From positions 1-64,000 of the forward strand of contig CAWFMT010000008.1 in NCBI GenBank assembly GCA_963817075.1: DNA of 64,000 nt. Direction: 5' to 3'. This stretch comes from DASPKM01 sp963817075. Lineage in GTDB: Bacteria; Bacteroidota; Bacteroidia; Chitinophagales; Chitinophagaceae. The notes under the pieces are model-generated. The model saw only the letters and a list, made by a program, of their open reading frames with translations. It made no database searches and was not told where the DNA came from. The position numbers and the translations under genes are program-made. Of this stretch, positions 45,124 to 53,772 are shown in pieces. The stretch's first letter is position 1, and each line of letters opens with the position of its first letter.

Positions 45124-45873
45124 TCAATTCATTCTCTTTTTTAATGTATTAACCTGCTCCTGCAGGTTCCCAACCAGATTTGCGAGTTGATTGACATCCC
45201 ATTTTTGCTGGGTATTGGCCTTGCTCATTACCATTTGTGCCTTCCATACTTCAATTACATCTTGCGCCTGAACATGATAAGGTTGATATGAAGGATTGTC
45301 ACTTACCAGCGTAAGCTTATTTCTGGATTTTGGGTTTCTAAGAATGCGCTTATATACAATTCCTTCATTTCTTGAGACCACGATATACGTCTGATTCGGC
45401 CGTACATCTTCCATATCTTCTACTTTCTCAGCTACTATAATTGATCCACTTGGAGTAGGTAACATTGAATCACCCAAAATCTCAAATGCCCTGTAATTTC
45501 CAGGAGCGAGCATAGGGAGTGTGAATGTATTCAACTCGTCAATGAATTCTGGATCGCCATAACCTGCCAGATAACCTGCAGCAGCCTTCACAGGAACAAA
45601 TTGAATTTCATTTGTACCGGAAGCAAGTTTTTGTGCCCTCCGCTTAGCGATATAACTCCCTTTGGTATCAGAAATATCTTTCAGCAGGAATTCATCAAGT
45701 GTAAGCTTGAAGATGTCGCAGATCGTTTCCATCACGTCCAACCTGGGTTCAGCCCTTTCTTCCTCATACGCCCCCAATAAAGATCTCTTGATGTGAAGTC
45801 TGTTGGCGAATTCTTCCTGTGTCCAACCTCTTAACCTGCGGAGATATTTCAGATTTCTTGCGGCGAAAGACAT
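45124..45873 (-). CDS. XRE-family transcriptional regulator with S24 (LexA-like) peptidase domain
   Basis: A 249-residue regulator. The N-terminal helix-turn-helix (about 6-62) reads RNLKYLRRLRGWTQEEFANRLHIKRS. A LexA/S24 domain (about 90-215) follows with a candidate Ala99-Gly100 or Ala103-Gly104 cleavage bond, catalytic Ser136 in GDSMLPTPSGS and Lys175 in IVYKRIL. The spacings resemble those of LexA, so self-cleavage is possible. The C-terminal 35 residues (LVGNLQEQVNTLKKR) look like a coiled coil. No phage genes are near, so it is probably a chromosomal stress regulator; targets are not visible. Confidence 0.87.
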   Translation of the reverse strand: MSFAARNLKYLRRLRGWTQEEFANRLHIKRSLLGAYEEERAEPRLDVMETICDIFKLTLDEFLLKDISDTKGSYIAKRRAQKLASGTNEIQFVPVKAAAGYLAGYGDPEFIDELNTFTLPMLAPGNYRAFEILGDSMLPTPSGSIIVAEKVEDMEDVRPNQTYIVVSRNEGIVYKRILRNPKSRNKLTLVSDNPSYQPYHVQAQDVIEVWKAQMVMSKANTQQKWDVNQLANLVGNLQEQVNTLKKRMN

Positions 45874-45975
45874 AACTAATAAATTTAGTGCAAATTACTA
45901 ATTTTTTTGACCTGAAAAATATTATCTTATAACCACTTTGAGATTTGTATACTCTGTGATTTAAGCCTTCAATTT

Positions 45976-46010
45976 TCCAATTAACAAATTCTCAAATTTT
46001 CAAATTTCAA
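45976..46010. repeat. Family E tract before the SRPBCC gene
   Basis: AACAAATTCTCAAATTTTC and CAAATTTCAAGG lie immediately before ATG 46014, in the same orientation as 377-414 before queE. Confidence 0.5.
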
Positions 46011-46013
46011 GGA

Positions 46014-46568
46014 ATGTCTGCTCACGAATATCACTTCATTACGCATTGGGTAGTTACTGCTCCCTGTGAAGAAGTTTACTCCATACTCAGCGATGCCGAA
46101 GGATTGAAACGCTGGTGGCCAAGTGTCTACCTCGACACTAAAATTTTAAAAGAGGGTAATTCTGAAAATGTTGGAAAAGAAGTTGCTCTTTATACAAAAG
46201 GCTGGCTCCCTTATACTCTTCATTGGCAATTTGAGGTTATTGAAACCAGGAAACCTCATGGGTTTACAATTAAAGCCAATGGAGATTTTGTAGGTCGTGG
46301 GATCTGGGAATTCAAACAGGAAGAAGAAGAGTGCATGATCACTTTCGACTGGAAGCTGGATGCTGAAAAACCTTTTCTTAAGAATTTCTCATTTCTTTTG
46401 AAACCCATTTTCAGTGCAAATCATAAATGGGCGATGAAGAAGGGAGAAGAAAGCCTTAGGTTAGAATTGATGAGGAGAAATGCATTTTCTGAAGATCAGT
46501 TAGATGCAGTTCCAAATCCACCCTCCGCAACATTTCCACACAACTTCATCAACAATCAAATTTTTTAA
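46014..46568 (+). CDS. SRPBCC (START/Bet v1-like) family protein
   Basis: A 184-residue cytoplasmic protein of the polyketide cyclase/dehydrase-like SRPBCC fold, a hydrophobic ligand-binding cavity domain. The start HWVVTAPCEEVYSILSDAEGLKRWWP is the typical first strand and helix pair; WQFEVIETRKPHGFTIKANGDF and GRGIWEF fit the central sheet, and a long C-terminal helix follows (GEESLRLELMRR). The ligand is unknown. It is divergent from the XRE-S24 gene with a 140-bp gap, and no functional link is evident. Confidence 0.82.
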   Translation: MSAHEYHFITHWVVTAPCEEVYSILSDAEGLKRWWPSVYLDTKILKEGNSENVGKEVALYTKGWLPYTLHWQFEVIETRKPHGFTIKANGDFVGRGIWEFKQEEEECMITFDWKLDAEKPFLKNFSFLLKPIFSANHKWAMKKGEESLRLELMRRNAFSEDQLDAVPNPPSATFPHNFINNQIF

Positions 46569-46619
46569 TCATAAAAAAATACTTGTAAAGAGATTGATCC
46601 AGGAAATCCTCATGAAAGA

Positions 46620-46732
46620 AAATTTCTCGCAAAGAAGCAAAGGGAGCAAAGAACGCAAACCCTTTTGATCTTTGCGCCTTGATAAAATTTGCGTCCCTGC
46701 CTGACTGCGGCACGGAGGCAGGTTTGCGTGAA
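46620..46732. repeat. Degenerate family A unit with embedded family F palindrome
   Basis: GCAAAGAAGCAAAGGGAGC units (46629 onward) face CTTTGCGCCTTGATAAAATTTGCG in inverted sense. CCTGCCT / AGGCAGG arms at 46696-46702 and 46716-46722 form a 13-nt-loop hairpin. The 258-bp gap 46569-46826 holds no gene. Confidence 0.5.
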
Positions 46733-46826
46733 ACCAGATTGTGGATCGTGAAGAATATAAACTACCCATCAACGCTCACGCTAAATGTGATGACTTTTTA
46801 TTGACCAACACCAAAACAACTAACGT

Positions 46827-47630
46827 ATGCAAGCCATTTCCCCAGAAATTTATCGTCGTATAGATAACAATTTGTATGACAAGACTGAAGACATCTGGTG
46901 GGACGAAAACCAGATTCTGCATTTATTGAAAACCTCAGTTAATCCTCTACGGTTTGGATATTTCAAACGCATCATGGATGAGTTGAAACTGGATTATAAA
47001 CATCTCAATGTTTTGGATGTTGGATGTGGAGGTGGAATACTTGCGGAAGAATTTGCAGGTTTGGGTATGCATGTTGTCGGCATCGATCCTTCTACTGAAT
47101 CACTGAAAACAGCAGAGAAACATGCAAGAGAAAATCATATTCCAATTCAATATCTGAAAGGAAATGGTGAGGATATCCCATTGCTTGATGAAACTTTCAA
47201 GGTAGTTTATTGCTGCGATGTGCTTGAACATGTTCAGGACCTTCCCAAAGTGATAAGGGAAATTGCAAGAGTCTTAAAACCTGGTGGTTATTTCTTTTTC
47301 GATACAATTAACCGTACTATCGTTAGCAAACTTGTTGCAATAAAAATGTGGCAGGAATGGAAGAGCACTGCATTTATGCCGCCTAATCTGCATGTTTGGG
47401 AAATGTTCATCAAACCAAAAGAGATCCGAACAATCCTGGAGGATTCAGGATTTGAGTTCAGCGAATTCCGCGGCAGTTCTCCTAACATCAGCATACCAAA
47501 AATGATTGGCTATTTGCGAAAAAGAGCTTCTGGCAAGATTAGCATGAAGGAGCTTGGGGAGCGATTTAAATTGATTGAGAGTAATGATCTCAAGCTCCTG
47601 TACATGGGGTATGCGGTGAAAAAAGGTTAG
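46827..47630 (+). CDS. UbiG-like SAM-dependent O-methyltransferase
   Basis: A 267-residue class I methyltransferase. Motif I is LDVGCGGGILAEEFA, motif II/acidic end GIDPSTESL, motif III/IV VVYCCDVLEHV and post-motif RVLKPGGYFFFDT. The N-terminal part (YDKTEDIWWDENQILHLL) and the overall layout fit the UbiG (polyprenyl-dihydroxybenzoate O-methyltransferase) family. Most Bacteroidota use menaquinone rather than ubiquinone, so the real acceptor may be another phenolic or lipid compound and no symbol is assigned. Flanked by repeats on both sides, it appears monocistronic. Confidence 0.83.
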   Translation: MQAISPEIYRRIDNNLYDKTEDIWWDENQILHLLKTSVNPLRFGYFKRIMDELKLDYKHLNVLDVGCGGGILAEEFAGLGMHVVGIDPSTESLKTAEKHARENHIPIQYLKGNGEDIPLLDETFKVVYCCDVLEHVQDLPKVIREIARVLKPGGYFFFDTINRTIVSKLVAIKMWQEWKSTAFMPPNLHVWEMFIKPKEIRTILEDSGFEFSEFRGSSPNISIPKMIGYLRKRASGKISMKELGERFKLIESNDLKLLYMGYAVKKG

Positions 47631-47637
47631 TTTAAGA

Positions 47638-47722
47638 ATTTTACCGCCAGGGCGCAAAGGCGCGAAGTAACGCAAGGAATCTTAGCGAACCCTTGCGTCT
47701 TAGCGTCTTGGCGGTTAAAAAA
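47638..47722. repeat. Complete family A hairpin repeat
   Basis: TTTTACCGCCAGGGCGC... to ...CTTAGCGTCTTGGCGGTTAAA, two inverted arms of about 35 bp. It fills the first third of the 317-bp gap 47631-47947; the remainder carries the secA promoter region. Confidence 0.75.
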
Positions 47723-47840
47723 TCCACCATTTATCACTTCTCAAAAAGCTATTTAAGTATCTAATTCTCAACGAGTAGTTAATTATTTTCCTGAACTCTC
47801 GCAACGACTCCCTTGGTCCGACTTAGAATGTTCATTTCAT

Positions 47841-47848
47841 TACCTTTG
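47841..47848 (+). promoter_or_regulatory. Bacteroidota-type -7 box for secA
   Basis: TACCTTTG is an exact TAnnTTTG match about 100 bp before the secA ATG, which would give an unusually long leader of about 90 nt. No correctly spaced -33 TTTG is obvious. Confidence 0.45.
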
Positions 47849-47947
47849 TCGTCCTGTCAAATTGGCTCTTTAGTAATTGTAGCACTATGTTTGACGGCCA
47901 TTATTCTCATTTAAAACCCGAACTGGGTTAATAGTCAATAAGATATT

Positions 47948-50900
47948 ATGTTAGGATTCATATCCAAAATGTTTGGAGGTAGTAAGTCAGAGAAGGACAT
48001 TAAGCAAATAGCTCCCATTGTTGATGAGATCAATAAACACTTCAATTCATTTGCATCGATCTCCAACGATGAATTACGAGGAAAGACACTGCAATTCCGA
48101 AATCGTATTAAAGAGCATCTTTCCGGGATCGATTCTGAAATAGAGAGGATCAACAAAGAAGCGGAGGAACTGCCCTTTAACGATATCACTGGAAAGGATA
48201 CGCATTACCAGGAAGTTGATAAACTTCGGAAAGAAAGGGATCAGAAAATAGAGGAAGTATTAAAGGAAATTTTGCCCGAAGCTTTTGCTGTGGTAAAGGA
48301 AACCTCAAGAAGATTCAAAGAAAATGAGGAACTCATTGTTACTGCGACAGATCTCGACAAGGACCTTAGCATAACCAAACAACATATAAGGATTGAGGGT
48401 GGCAAAGCCTATTTTAAGAATAGCTGGATGGCCGCAGGAAATCTTATCAGCTGGAACATGGTTCATTATGATGTGCAGTTGATTGGTGGCATGGTGCTTC
48501 ATTCAGGAAAAATTGCGGAAATGGCTACCGGTGAAGGAAAGACTCTTGTCTCTACACTTCCCGCTTATTTGAATGCACTGGCCGGACAAGGTGTTCACAT
48601 CGTTACGGTAAATGATTACCTCGCAAGACGTGACAGCGAATGGAATGGGCCTATATATGAATTTTTGGGATTAACTGTTGATTGCATCGATAAGCATCAA
48701 CCAAATAGTCCTGAACGTCGCAAAGCCTATCAGGCAGATATTACCTACGGAACCAATAATGAGTTTGGGTTTGACTATCTCCGTGATAACATGGTGCATA
48801 ATCCTGATGAAATGGTGCAGCGAAAACATCACTACGCCATGGTGGATGAAGTTGATAGCGTTTTGATTGACGATGCCCGTACTCCTTTGATCATATCAGG
48901 TCCGGTACCCAGGGGCGATGAGCAGCAATACCATATTCTAAAACCAAGGGTTGAGAGATTATTCGAAGCTCAGCGTCAGGTAGTCAACAAATATCTCATC
49001 GAAGCAAAGAAGAAATTTGCAGAGGGTGATGATGATCCCAAGAGCGGCGGACTTGCATTGATGCGTGCTTATCGCGGTTTACCGAAAGTCAGTTCATTGA
49101 TCAAATTCCTGAGTGAACCCGGGATCAGGGTGAAGCTTCAGAAAGCAGAAAATTATTATCTCGCAGATCAGCAGAAAGAAATGCGTAAGGTTGATGAGGA
49201 ACTGTATTTCCACATCGATGAAAAGAATAATCAGGTTGATCTAACAGACAAAGGGTTGGCGGCGATTACAAAATCTGGTGAGGATCCAGAATTTTTCGTT
49301 CTGCCTGATATCGGAGTACAACTTGCCGAGGTTGATAAGAGCGAGCTAGAGGATGATGATAAGTTGCGAAAGAAGGAATCAATATTGAACGATTATACTA
49401 TCAAGGCTGATCGCATTCATACTGTTCACCAATTGTTGAAGGCATATACTTTATTTGATAAGGATGTTGAATATGTTGTGATGGAGGATGCAGTCAAGAT
49501 TGTAGATGAACAGACAGGACGTATCCTCGAAGGCCGTCGTTACAGTGATGGTTTACACCAGGCGATAGAGGCTAAGGAAAATGTGAAGATCGAAGCAGCT
49601 ACACAGACCTATGCTACCATTACTCTTCAAAACTTTTTCAGGATGTACCACAAGCTTTGTGGTATGACGGGGACCGCGGAAACAGAAGCTGCCGAGTTGT
49701 GGAGTATTTATAAGCTTGATGTGGTAAGCATTCCAACCAATGTAAAAATGATCAGGAAAGATCACGAAGACCTTGTATATAAAACCAAGAGAGAAAAATA
49801 TGGATCGGTCATTGACGAAATAGAAGCACTTCGAAATGCAGGGCGACCGGTGCTAGTAGGTACAACCTCAGTTGAGGTTAGTGAATTGCTTGCAAGGATG
49901 CTGCAAGCAAAAAAAATTCCTCATAATGTACTCAACGCAAAACAGCACGCAAGAGAAGCTCAGATTGTAGCGGAAGCTGGGCTGGCCGGCGCAGTTACCA
50001 TCGCAACTAATATGGCTGGTCGTGGTACGGATATCAAACTCGGGCCTGGAGTAAAAGAGGCTGGAGGTTTGGCCATCATCGGAACTGAGAGACATGAATC
50101 AAGACGTGTAGATAGACAATTAAGAGGTCGTGCAGGTCGCCAGGGTGATCCTGGAACAACACAGTTTTATGTTTCTCTGGAAGATGATCTCATGCGCTTA
50201 TTTGGGAGTGAACGTATTGCAAAGCTGATGGACAGGTTCGGGTATAAGGAAGGTGAAGTGATTCAGCATAGCATGGTTACGAAGAGTATTGAAAGAGCAC
50301 AAAAGAAAGTTGAAGAAAATAACTTCGGAATACGCAAAAGACTTCTGGAATATGATGATGTGATGAATAAGCAGCGAAATGTTGTTTATCAGAAAAGAAA
50401 TCACGCTTTATTTGGAGACAGACTTGCACTTGATCTTGATAACGCATTCTACACTGTGGCAGAAGGATTGATCACTTCCTTCCGCGAGCAACAGGATTAT
50501 GAAGGATTTCTACTTAGTACCATCGTGAATTTTGGAATGCAATCATCCATTACGAAGGAAGAATTTGAAAAGGTTGATGCAAATACACTCGCTGATCGCT
50601 TATACAATGAAGCGACCAATGTATATCAGCGAAAAATTGAAGATGTTCAGAAACATGCAGTGCCGGTATTTAAGAATATCAGGCAGGCACAGGGCAATCA
50701 TATAGAAAATGTTGTAGTTCCATACACTGATGGACGCAAAGGCATCCAGGTGCTCGCCAATCTTCAGAAAACTCTTGATACAAATGGCAGGGAACTTACG
50801 AATGCTCTCGAACGTACCATCACCCTTGCGATGATTGATGATACCTGGAAGGAACACCTGCGTTCAATGGATGATCTTAAACAGAGTGTGCAAACTGCAT

Positions 50901-51265
50901 ATCTCGAACAAAAGGATCCGTTGGTAATTTATAAGATGGAAGCATTTGAATTGTTCAGAAGAATGGATAGCGAAGTGAACAAGGACATCGTCAGTTTCCT
51001 TTGTCATAGCCAGATACCGATGGAACAATCAAATGGTCAGTTGCGGGAAGGTCGTGAACAAAAGACAGACATGAGTCGCATGAAGGCCAACAAGGCAGAA
51101 GTGGATGCGAGAGGAGATGATTATGCTGCAAATGAAAATGATTATAATGATCCTACACCTGTTAAGCAAGAACCTGTAAGGGTTGCACCAAAAATCGGGC
51201 GTAATGATCCTTGTCCATGCGGAAGTGGGAAGAAGTATAAGCAGTGCCACGGAAAGGATGCGTAA
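47948..51265 (+). CDS. secA: Preprotein translocase ATPase SecA
   Basis: SecA drives Sec-dependent export by ATP hydrolysis at the SecYEG channel. The 1105-residue protein has Walker A MATGEGKTLVST, Walker B region MVDEVDSVLIDDARTPLIISG, GTNNEFGFDYLRDNM, the second motor domain with TNMAGRGTDIKLG and ERHESRRVDRQLRGRAGRQGDPG, the helical scaffold and wing (IDDTWKEHLRSMDDLKQS) and a C-terminal zinc finger CPCGSGKKYKQCH that binds SecB. It is longer than the E. coli protein (901), with inserts such as residues about 335-390, as is usual in Bacteroidota. It serves the many exported proteins of this window. Confidence 0.97.
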   Translation: MLGFISKMFGGSKSEKDIKQIAPIVDEINKHFNSFASISNDELRGKTLQFRNRIKEHLSGIDSEIERINKEAEELPFNDITGKDTHYQEVDKLRKERDQKIEEVLKEILPEAFAVVKETSRRFKENEELIVTATDLDKDLSITKQHIRIEGGKAYFKNSWMAAGNLISWNMVHYDVQLIGGMVLHSGKIAEMATGEGKTLVSTLPAYLNALAGQGVHIVTVNDYLARRDSEWNGPIYEFLGLTVDCIDKHQPNSPERRKAYQADITYGTNNEFGFDYLRDNMVHNPDEMVQRKHHYAMVDEVDSVLIDDARTPLIISGPVPRGDEQQYHILKPRVERLFEAQRQVVNKYLIEAKKKFAEGDDDPKSGGLALMRAYRGLPKVSSLIKFLSEPGIRVKLQKAENYYLADQQKEMRKVDEELYFHIDEKNNQVDLTDKGLAAITKSGEDPEFFVLPDIGVQLAEVDKSELEDDDKLRKKESILNDYTIKADRIHTVHQLLKAYTLFDKDVEYVVMEDAVKIVDEQTGRILEGRRYSDGLHQAIEAKENVKIEAATQTYATITLQNFFRMYHKLCGMTGTAETEAAELWSIYKLDVVSIPTNVKMIRKDHEDLVYKTKREKYGSVIDEIEALRNAGRPVLVGTTSVEVSELLARMLQAKKIPHNVLNAKQHAREAQIVAEAGLAGAVTIATNMAGRGTDIKLGPGVKEAGGLAIIGTERHESRRVDRQLRGRAGRQGDPGTTQFYVSLEDDLMRLFGSERIAKLMDRFGYKEGEVIQHSMVTKSIERAQKKVEENNFGIRKRLLEYDDVMNKQRNVVYQKRNHALFGDRLALDLDNAFYTVAEGLITSFREQQDYEGFLLSTIVNFGMQSSITKEEFEKVDANTLADRLYNEATNVYQRKIEDVQKHAVPVFKNIRQAQGNHIENVVVPYTDGRKGIQVLANLQKTLDTNGRELTNALERTITLAMIDDTWKEHLRSMDDLKQSVQTAYLEQKDPLVIYKMEAFELFRRMDSEVNKDIVSFLCHSQIPMEQSNGQLREGREQKTDMSRMKANKAEVDARGDDYAANENDYNDPTPVKQEPVRVAPKIGRNDPCPCGSGKKYKQCHGKDA

Positions 51266-51272
51266 ACGCGAC

Positions 51273-51413
51273 AGGGTTTGGGGTTTCGAGTTTCGGGTTT
51301 GGAGTTGTCTTCGTAGTCCATTGATCGAGTGTTGTGTCTTAAGTGATAAATCCTGTCTTACCGGTCATCGACCAGCGATCAACGACTCACGTCTCACGAC
51401 TTACGACATCCTG
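51273..51413. repeat. Family C and family D tracts after secA
   Basis: 51273-51306 is GGGTTTGGGGTTTCGAGTTTC-type sequence (family C); 51380-51410 is CAACGACTCACGTCTCACG-type sequence (family D). The order C then D is the same as after pbpC at 31777-31857. Confidence 0.65.
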
Positions 51414-51428
51414 CGAATAAGAGATATT

Positions 51429-53576
51429 TTACCTAACCAAGACAGTTGTCCCTTTTTTGTTGACGATTTTGCCATTAATATCCTGCACTTCCAGCATCCA
51501 CGTATAAGCTCCGGCAGATTGCAAGACCCCATTGACAGTTCCATCCCAACCTGCTCCAATTTCCTTTGTCTCGTACATCAACTGACCCCAACGGTTGTAA
51601 ACTCTGAAATAGTTGATATGATCAACAAGACGAAGTAAGGGTCGCAAAAAGTTATTTCGATTAGTACCTGGAACAAAACCTGAAGGCACTTCAATCACCA
51701 TCGTTTTGTTTACACTCACTTTAATTGTATCACTGGCGACGCAGCCGGTAGGTCCTGTCCCATAAACAATATAGGTGATATCATCTCTTGGAATCATGAT
51801 TGGATTTGCGATCTCCGGATTGTCAAGGAATGTTGCAGGCTCCCAATGATATTGGACTGCACCGGTGGCCTTTAATTGAACAGGCGAACTGGAAATTACC
51901 TGGATATCGGGTCCAGCATTAATGAGAGGTTTAATGAGATTAATAGATTTTGTAATTGTATCAGAAATGCATCCACCAGCACCATTCACAATCAGCTTGA
52001 CCGGATAAATTCCAGGCTGTGAATAGGTATGAAAAGGATTTGAAGAATTTGAAGTATTGCCATCACCGAAATCCCAAATTAACTGGTAATTGCTACTTAC
52101 ATAAGTAGTGGAATCAAGGAATGCAACTTCTAATGCTTCGCAATCAATTGTAGCTCCAAATGCTGCATTTATCTCCCCACCCGCAGGAATGATTTTCTTG
52201 CTTACCGCTTCATAAACACAACCCGTATTATCTGTGCCGATCAATTTAACCAGGTATTGTGTATTGATGTTGCTATAGGTATGGGATGGATTCATTCCAC
52301 TTCCAGTTTGTCCATCCCCAAAATCCCAGTTCAAGGTTAGGCCGGGAATTTGGACTGAAGCAGTGAATTGAATAACTCCATTGCAACCAGCTGTGGATTG
52401 AAATTGAAAATCAACCGCACGATTTGCATAAAAAGATGAAGTAATATTTGGCACACCGAGTTGACTGGATCTTCCTCCAAGGTATTGCTGATTCAAAACA
52501 AGGTTACAGGCGGCTCCTGCATTATTTGGATCATTGATCACATGAAAATATGGACTGGTTGTGGAGATATAGAGTTTTTGATCGGGACCCATGCTTACAC
52601 CTGCAATCGTGCCCACCGGAGCTGCCAGGATCTGTTTTGATCCGATAATCGTTGCGATATTTCCTGAGCTCACATCAAATTGGTGAACTGATTTTGAAAA
52701 TGTATTTACCAGGTAAAGGAATCGCGAGTCTGGTGAGAATTCAGCTCCAAAATAATATCCATCGTTCACAAGGGGGATAGTTCTTGGATTTGTAATGACT
52801 CCTGTAGCATTATCAAAATCGAAGAATTGGGCATATTCATTTACGGGTACGGCCTGTCCACGCCCTTTCGCATTTGTCTGGATTAGTTTCTTACCATCCG
52901 GACTAACCCTGAGCGTTCCTATATTGCAATAAACAGCCTCATTCAAAGGCAAACCAACATTTGATACCACTGGCGTGGTATTGAGCCCGCTGCAATCAAT
53001 CTTATAAACTTTGAAAATGCTGCTGCTCCACTCGTTTGTAATTACCCAGTAACTCTTGAAATCAGCACCTTTTACCACAGTCAATCTTTCAGTAGAAGGT
53101 CCATTTAAGAACATGTTCTTTACAGTAACATCACCTTTACCGCCATCCAGACTCATGTCAACGATCGAATAATTATAGCCTCTAATGCAGTCGTTTTCCA
53201 GAGCATCAGTAGTGAAAACATAATAAATTGTTTTACTTCCCGGTTGAGGAACAATCACTGATGATTGAAAACTGGAAACATGGCCTTTTAGCCCTAATCC
53301 ATTGAGCATGGGATCATGATCACGGTTGACGATGGTTTCGCCATCGGTATAAAATAAAAGATCCCCATTTTCATCGCAAATGGAGGATGAACCCTCAAGG
53401 GAATTAACCTGTCCGTCAAAAAGTGGGGTGAACGGAGCGGAATTGAAGGAAAGACCGGCTCTTCTTCCAAAATACCAAACATTGCCTTGCTGGGCGTTTA
53501 GATCGGGGGGAATAAGAAATGAAAAAATGACTAATGCAAACACCATCAGCCTTGCTGGTCTTCTCATGTGCATCAT
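51429..53576 (-). CDS. Type IX secreted protein with PKD domains and type B (gliding-motility) C-terminal tail
   Basis: A 715-residue exported protein. Three stacked ATGs (53576, 53573, 53567) precede a signal peptide ending PPDLNAQQ. Residues about 30-385 form a beta-propeller-like region (GNVWYFGRRAGLSFN, LRVSPDGKKLIQTN, GAEFSPDSRFLYLVN). Two PKD domains follow (about 395-465 and 480-550), each with WDFGDG and a HTYS motif. The C-terminal 85 residues, with YFRVYNRWGQLMYET, GWDGTVNG, GAYTWML and a final TVLVR, are the type B T9SS sorting domain. It should be exported to the cell surface; the role is probably adhesion or carbohydrate binding. Confidence 0.9.
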   Translation of the reverse strand: MMHMRRPARLMVFALVIFSFLIPPDLNAQQGNVWYFGRRAGLSFNSAPFTPLFDGQVNSLEGSSSICDENGDLLFYTDGETIVNRDHDPMLNGLGLKGHVSSFQSSVIVPQPGSKTIYYVFTTDALENDCIRGYNYSIVDMSLDGGKGDVTVKNMFLNGPSTERLTVVKGADFKSYWVITNEWSSSIFKVYKIDCSGLNTTPVVSNVGLPLNEAVYCNIGTLRVSPDGKKLIQTNAKGRGQAVPVNEYAQFFDFDNATGVITNPRTIPLVNDGYYFGAEFSPDSRFLYLVNTFSKSVHQFDVSSGNIATIIGSKQILAAPVGTIAGVSMGPDQKLYISTTSPYFHVINDPNNAGAACNLVLNQQYLGGRSSQLGVPNITSSFYANRAVDFQFQSTAGCNGVIQFTASVQIPGLTLNWDFGDGQTGSGMNPSHTYSNINTQYLVKLIGTDNTGCVYEAVSKKIIPAGGEINAAFGATIDCEALEVAFLDSTTYVSSNYQLIWDFGDGNTSNSSNPFHTYSQPGIYPVKLIVNGAGGCISDTITKSINLIKPLINAGPDIQVISSSPVQLKATGAVQYHWEPATFLDNPEIANPIMIPRDDITYIVYGTGPTGCVASDTIKVSVNKTMVIEVPSGFVPGTNRNNFLRPLLRLVDHINYFRVYNRWGQLMYETKEIGAGWDGTVNGVLQSAGAYTWMLEVQDINGKIVNKKGTTVLVR

Positions 53577-53685
53577 TCGCTAAATTAAACAGAAATGGCC
53601 TGATCTCCTATCCGGGGCAGGCCAGAGCCATAACGCTTTAAATTTACGGAAACTATAGGGTTGTCGTTGGGCACCTGATGGAGAA

Positions 53686-53766
53686 TTTAACCGCCAAGGC
53701 GCAAGGACGCCAGGTTTCGCAAGGACTCTTAGCGCAACTTTGTGTCTTGGCGTCCTGGCGTTTAAA
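53686..53766. repeat. Complete family A hairpin repeat
   Basis: TTTAACCGCCAAGGCGCAAG... and ...TTGGCGTCCTGGCGTTTAAA are inverted arms, ending 7 bp before the stop codon of the amidohydrolase fragment. Confidence 0.75.
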
Positions 53767-53772
53767 AATTAA

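Noticed and set aside
45124..45873. Prophage repressor
   Set aside because: No integrase, structural or lysis genes within the window and no attachment repeats next to it.
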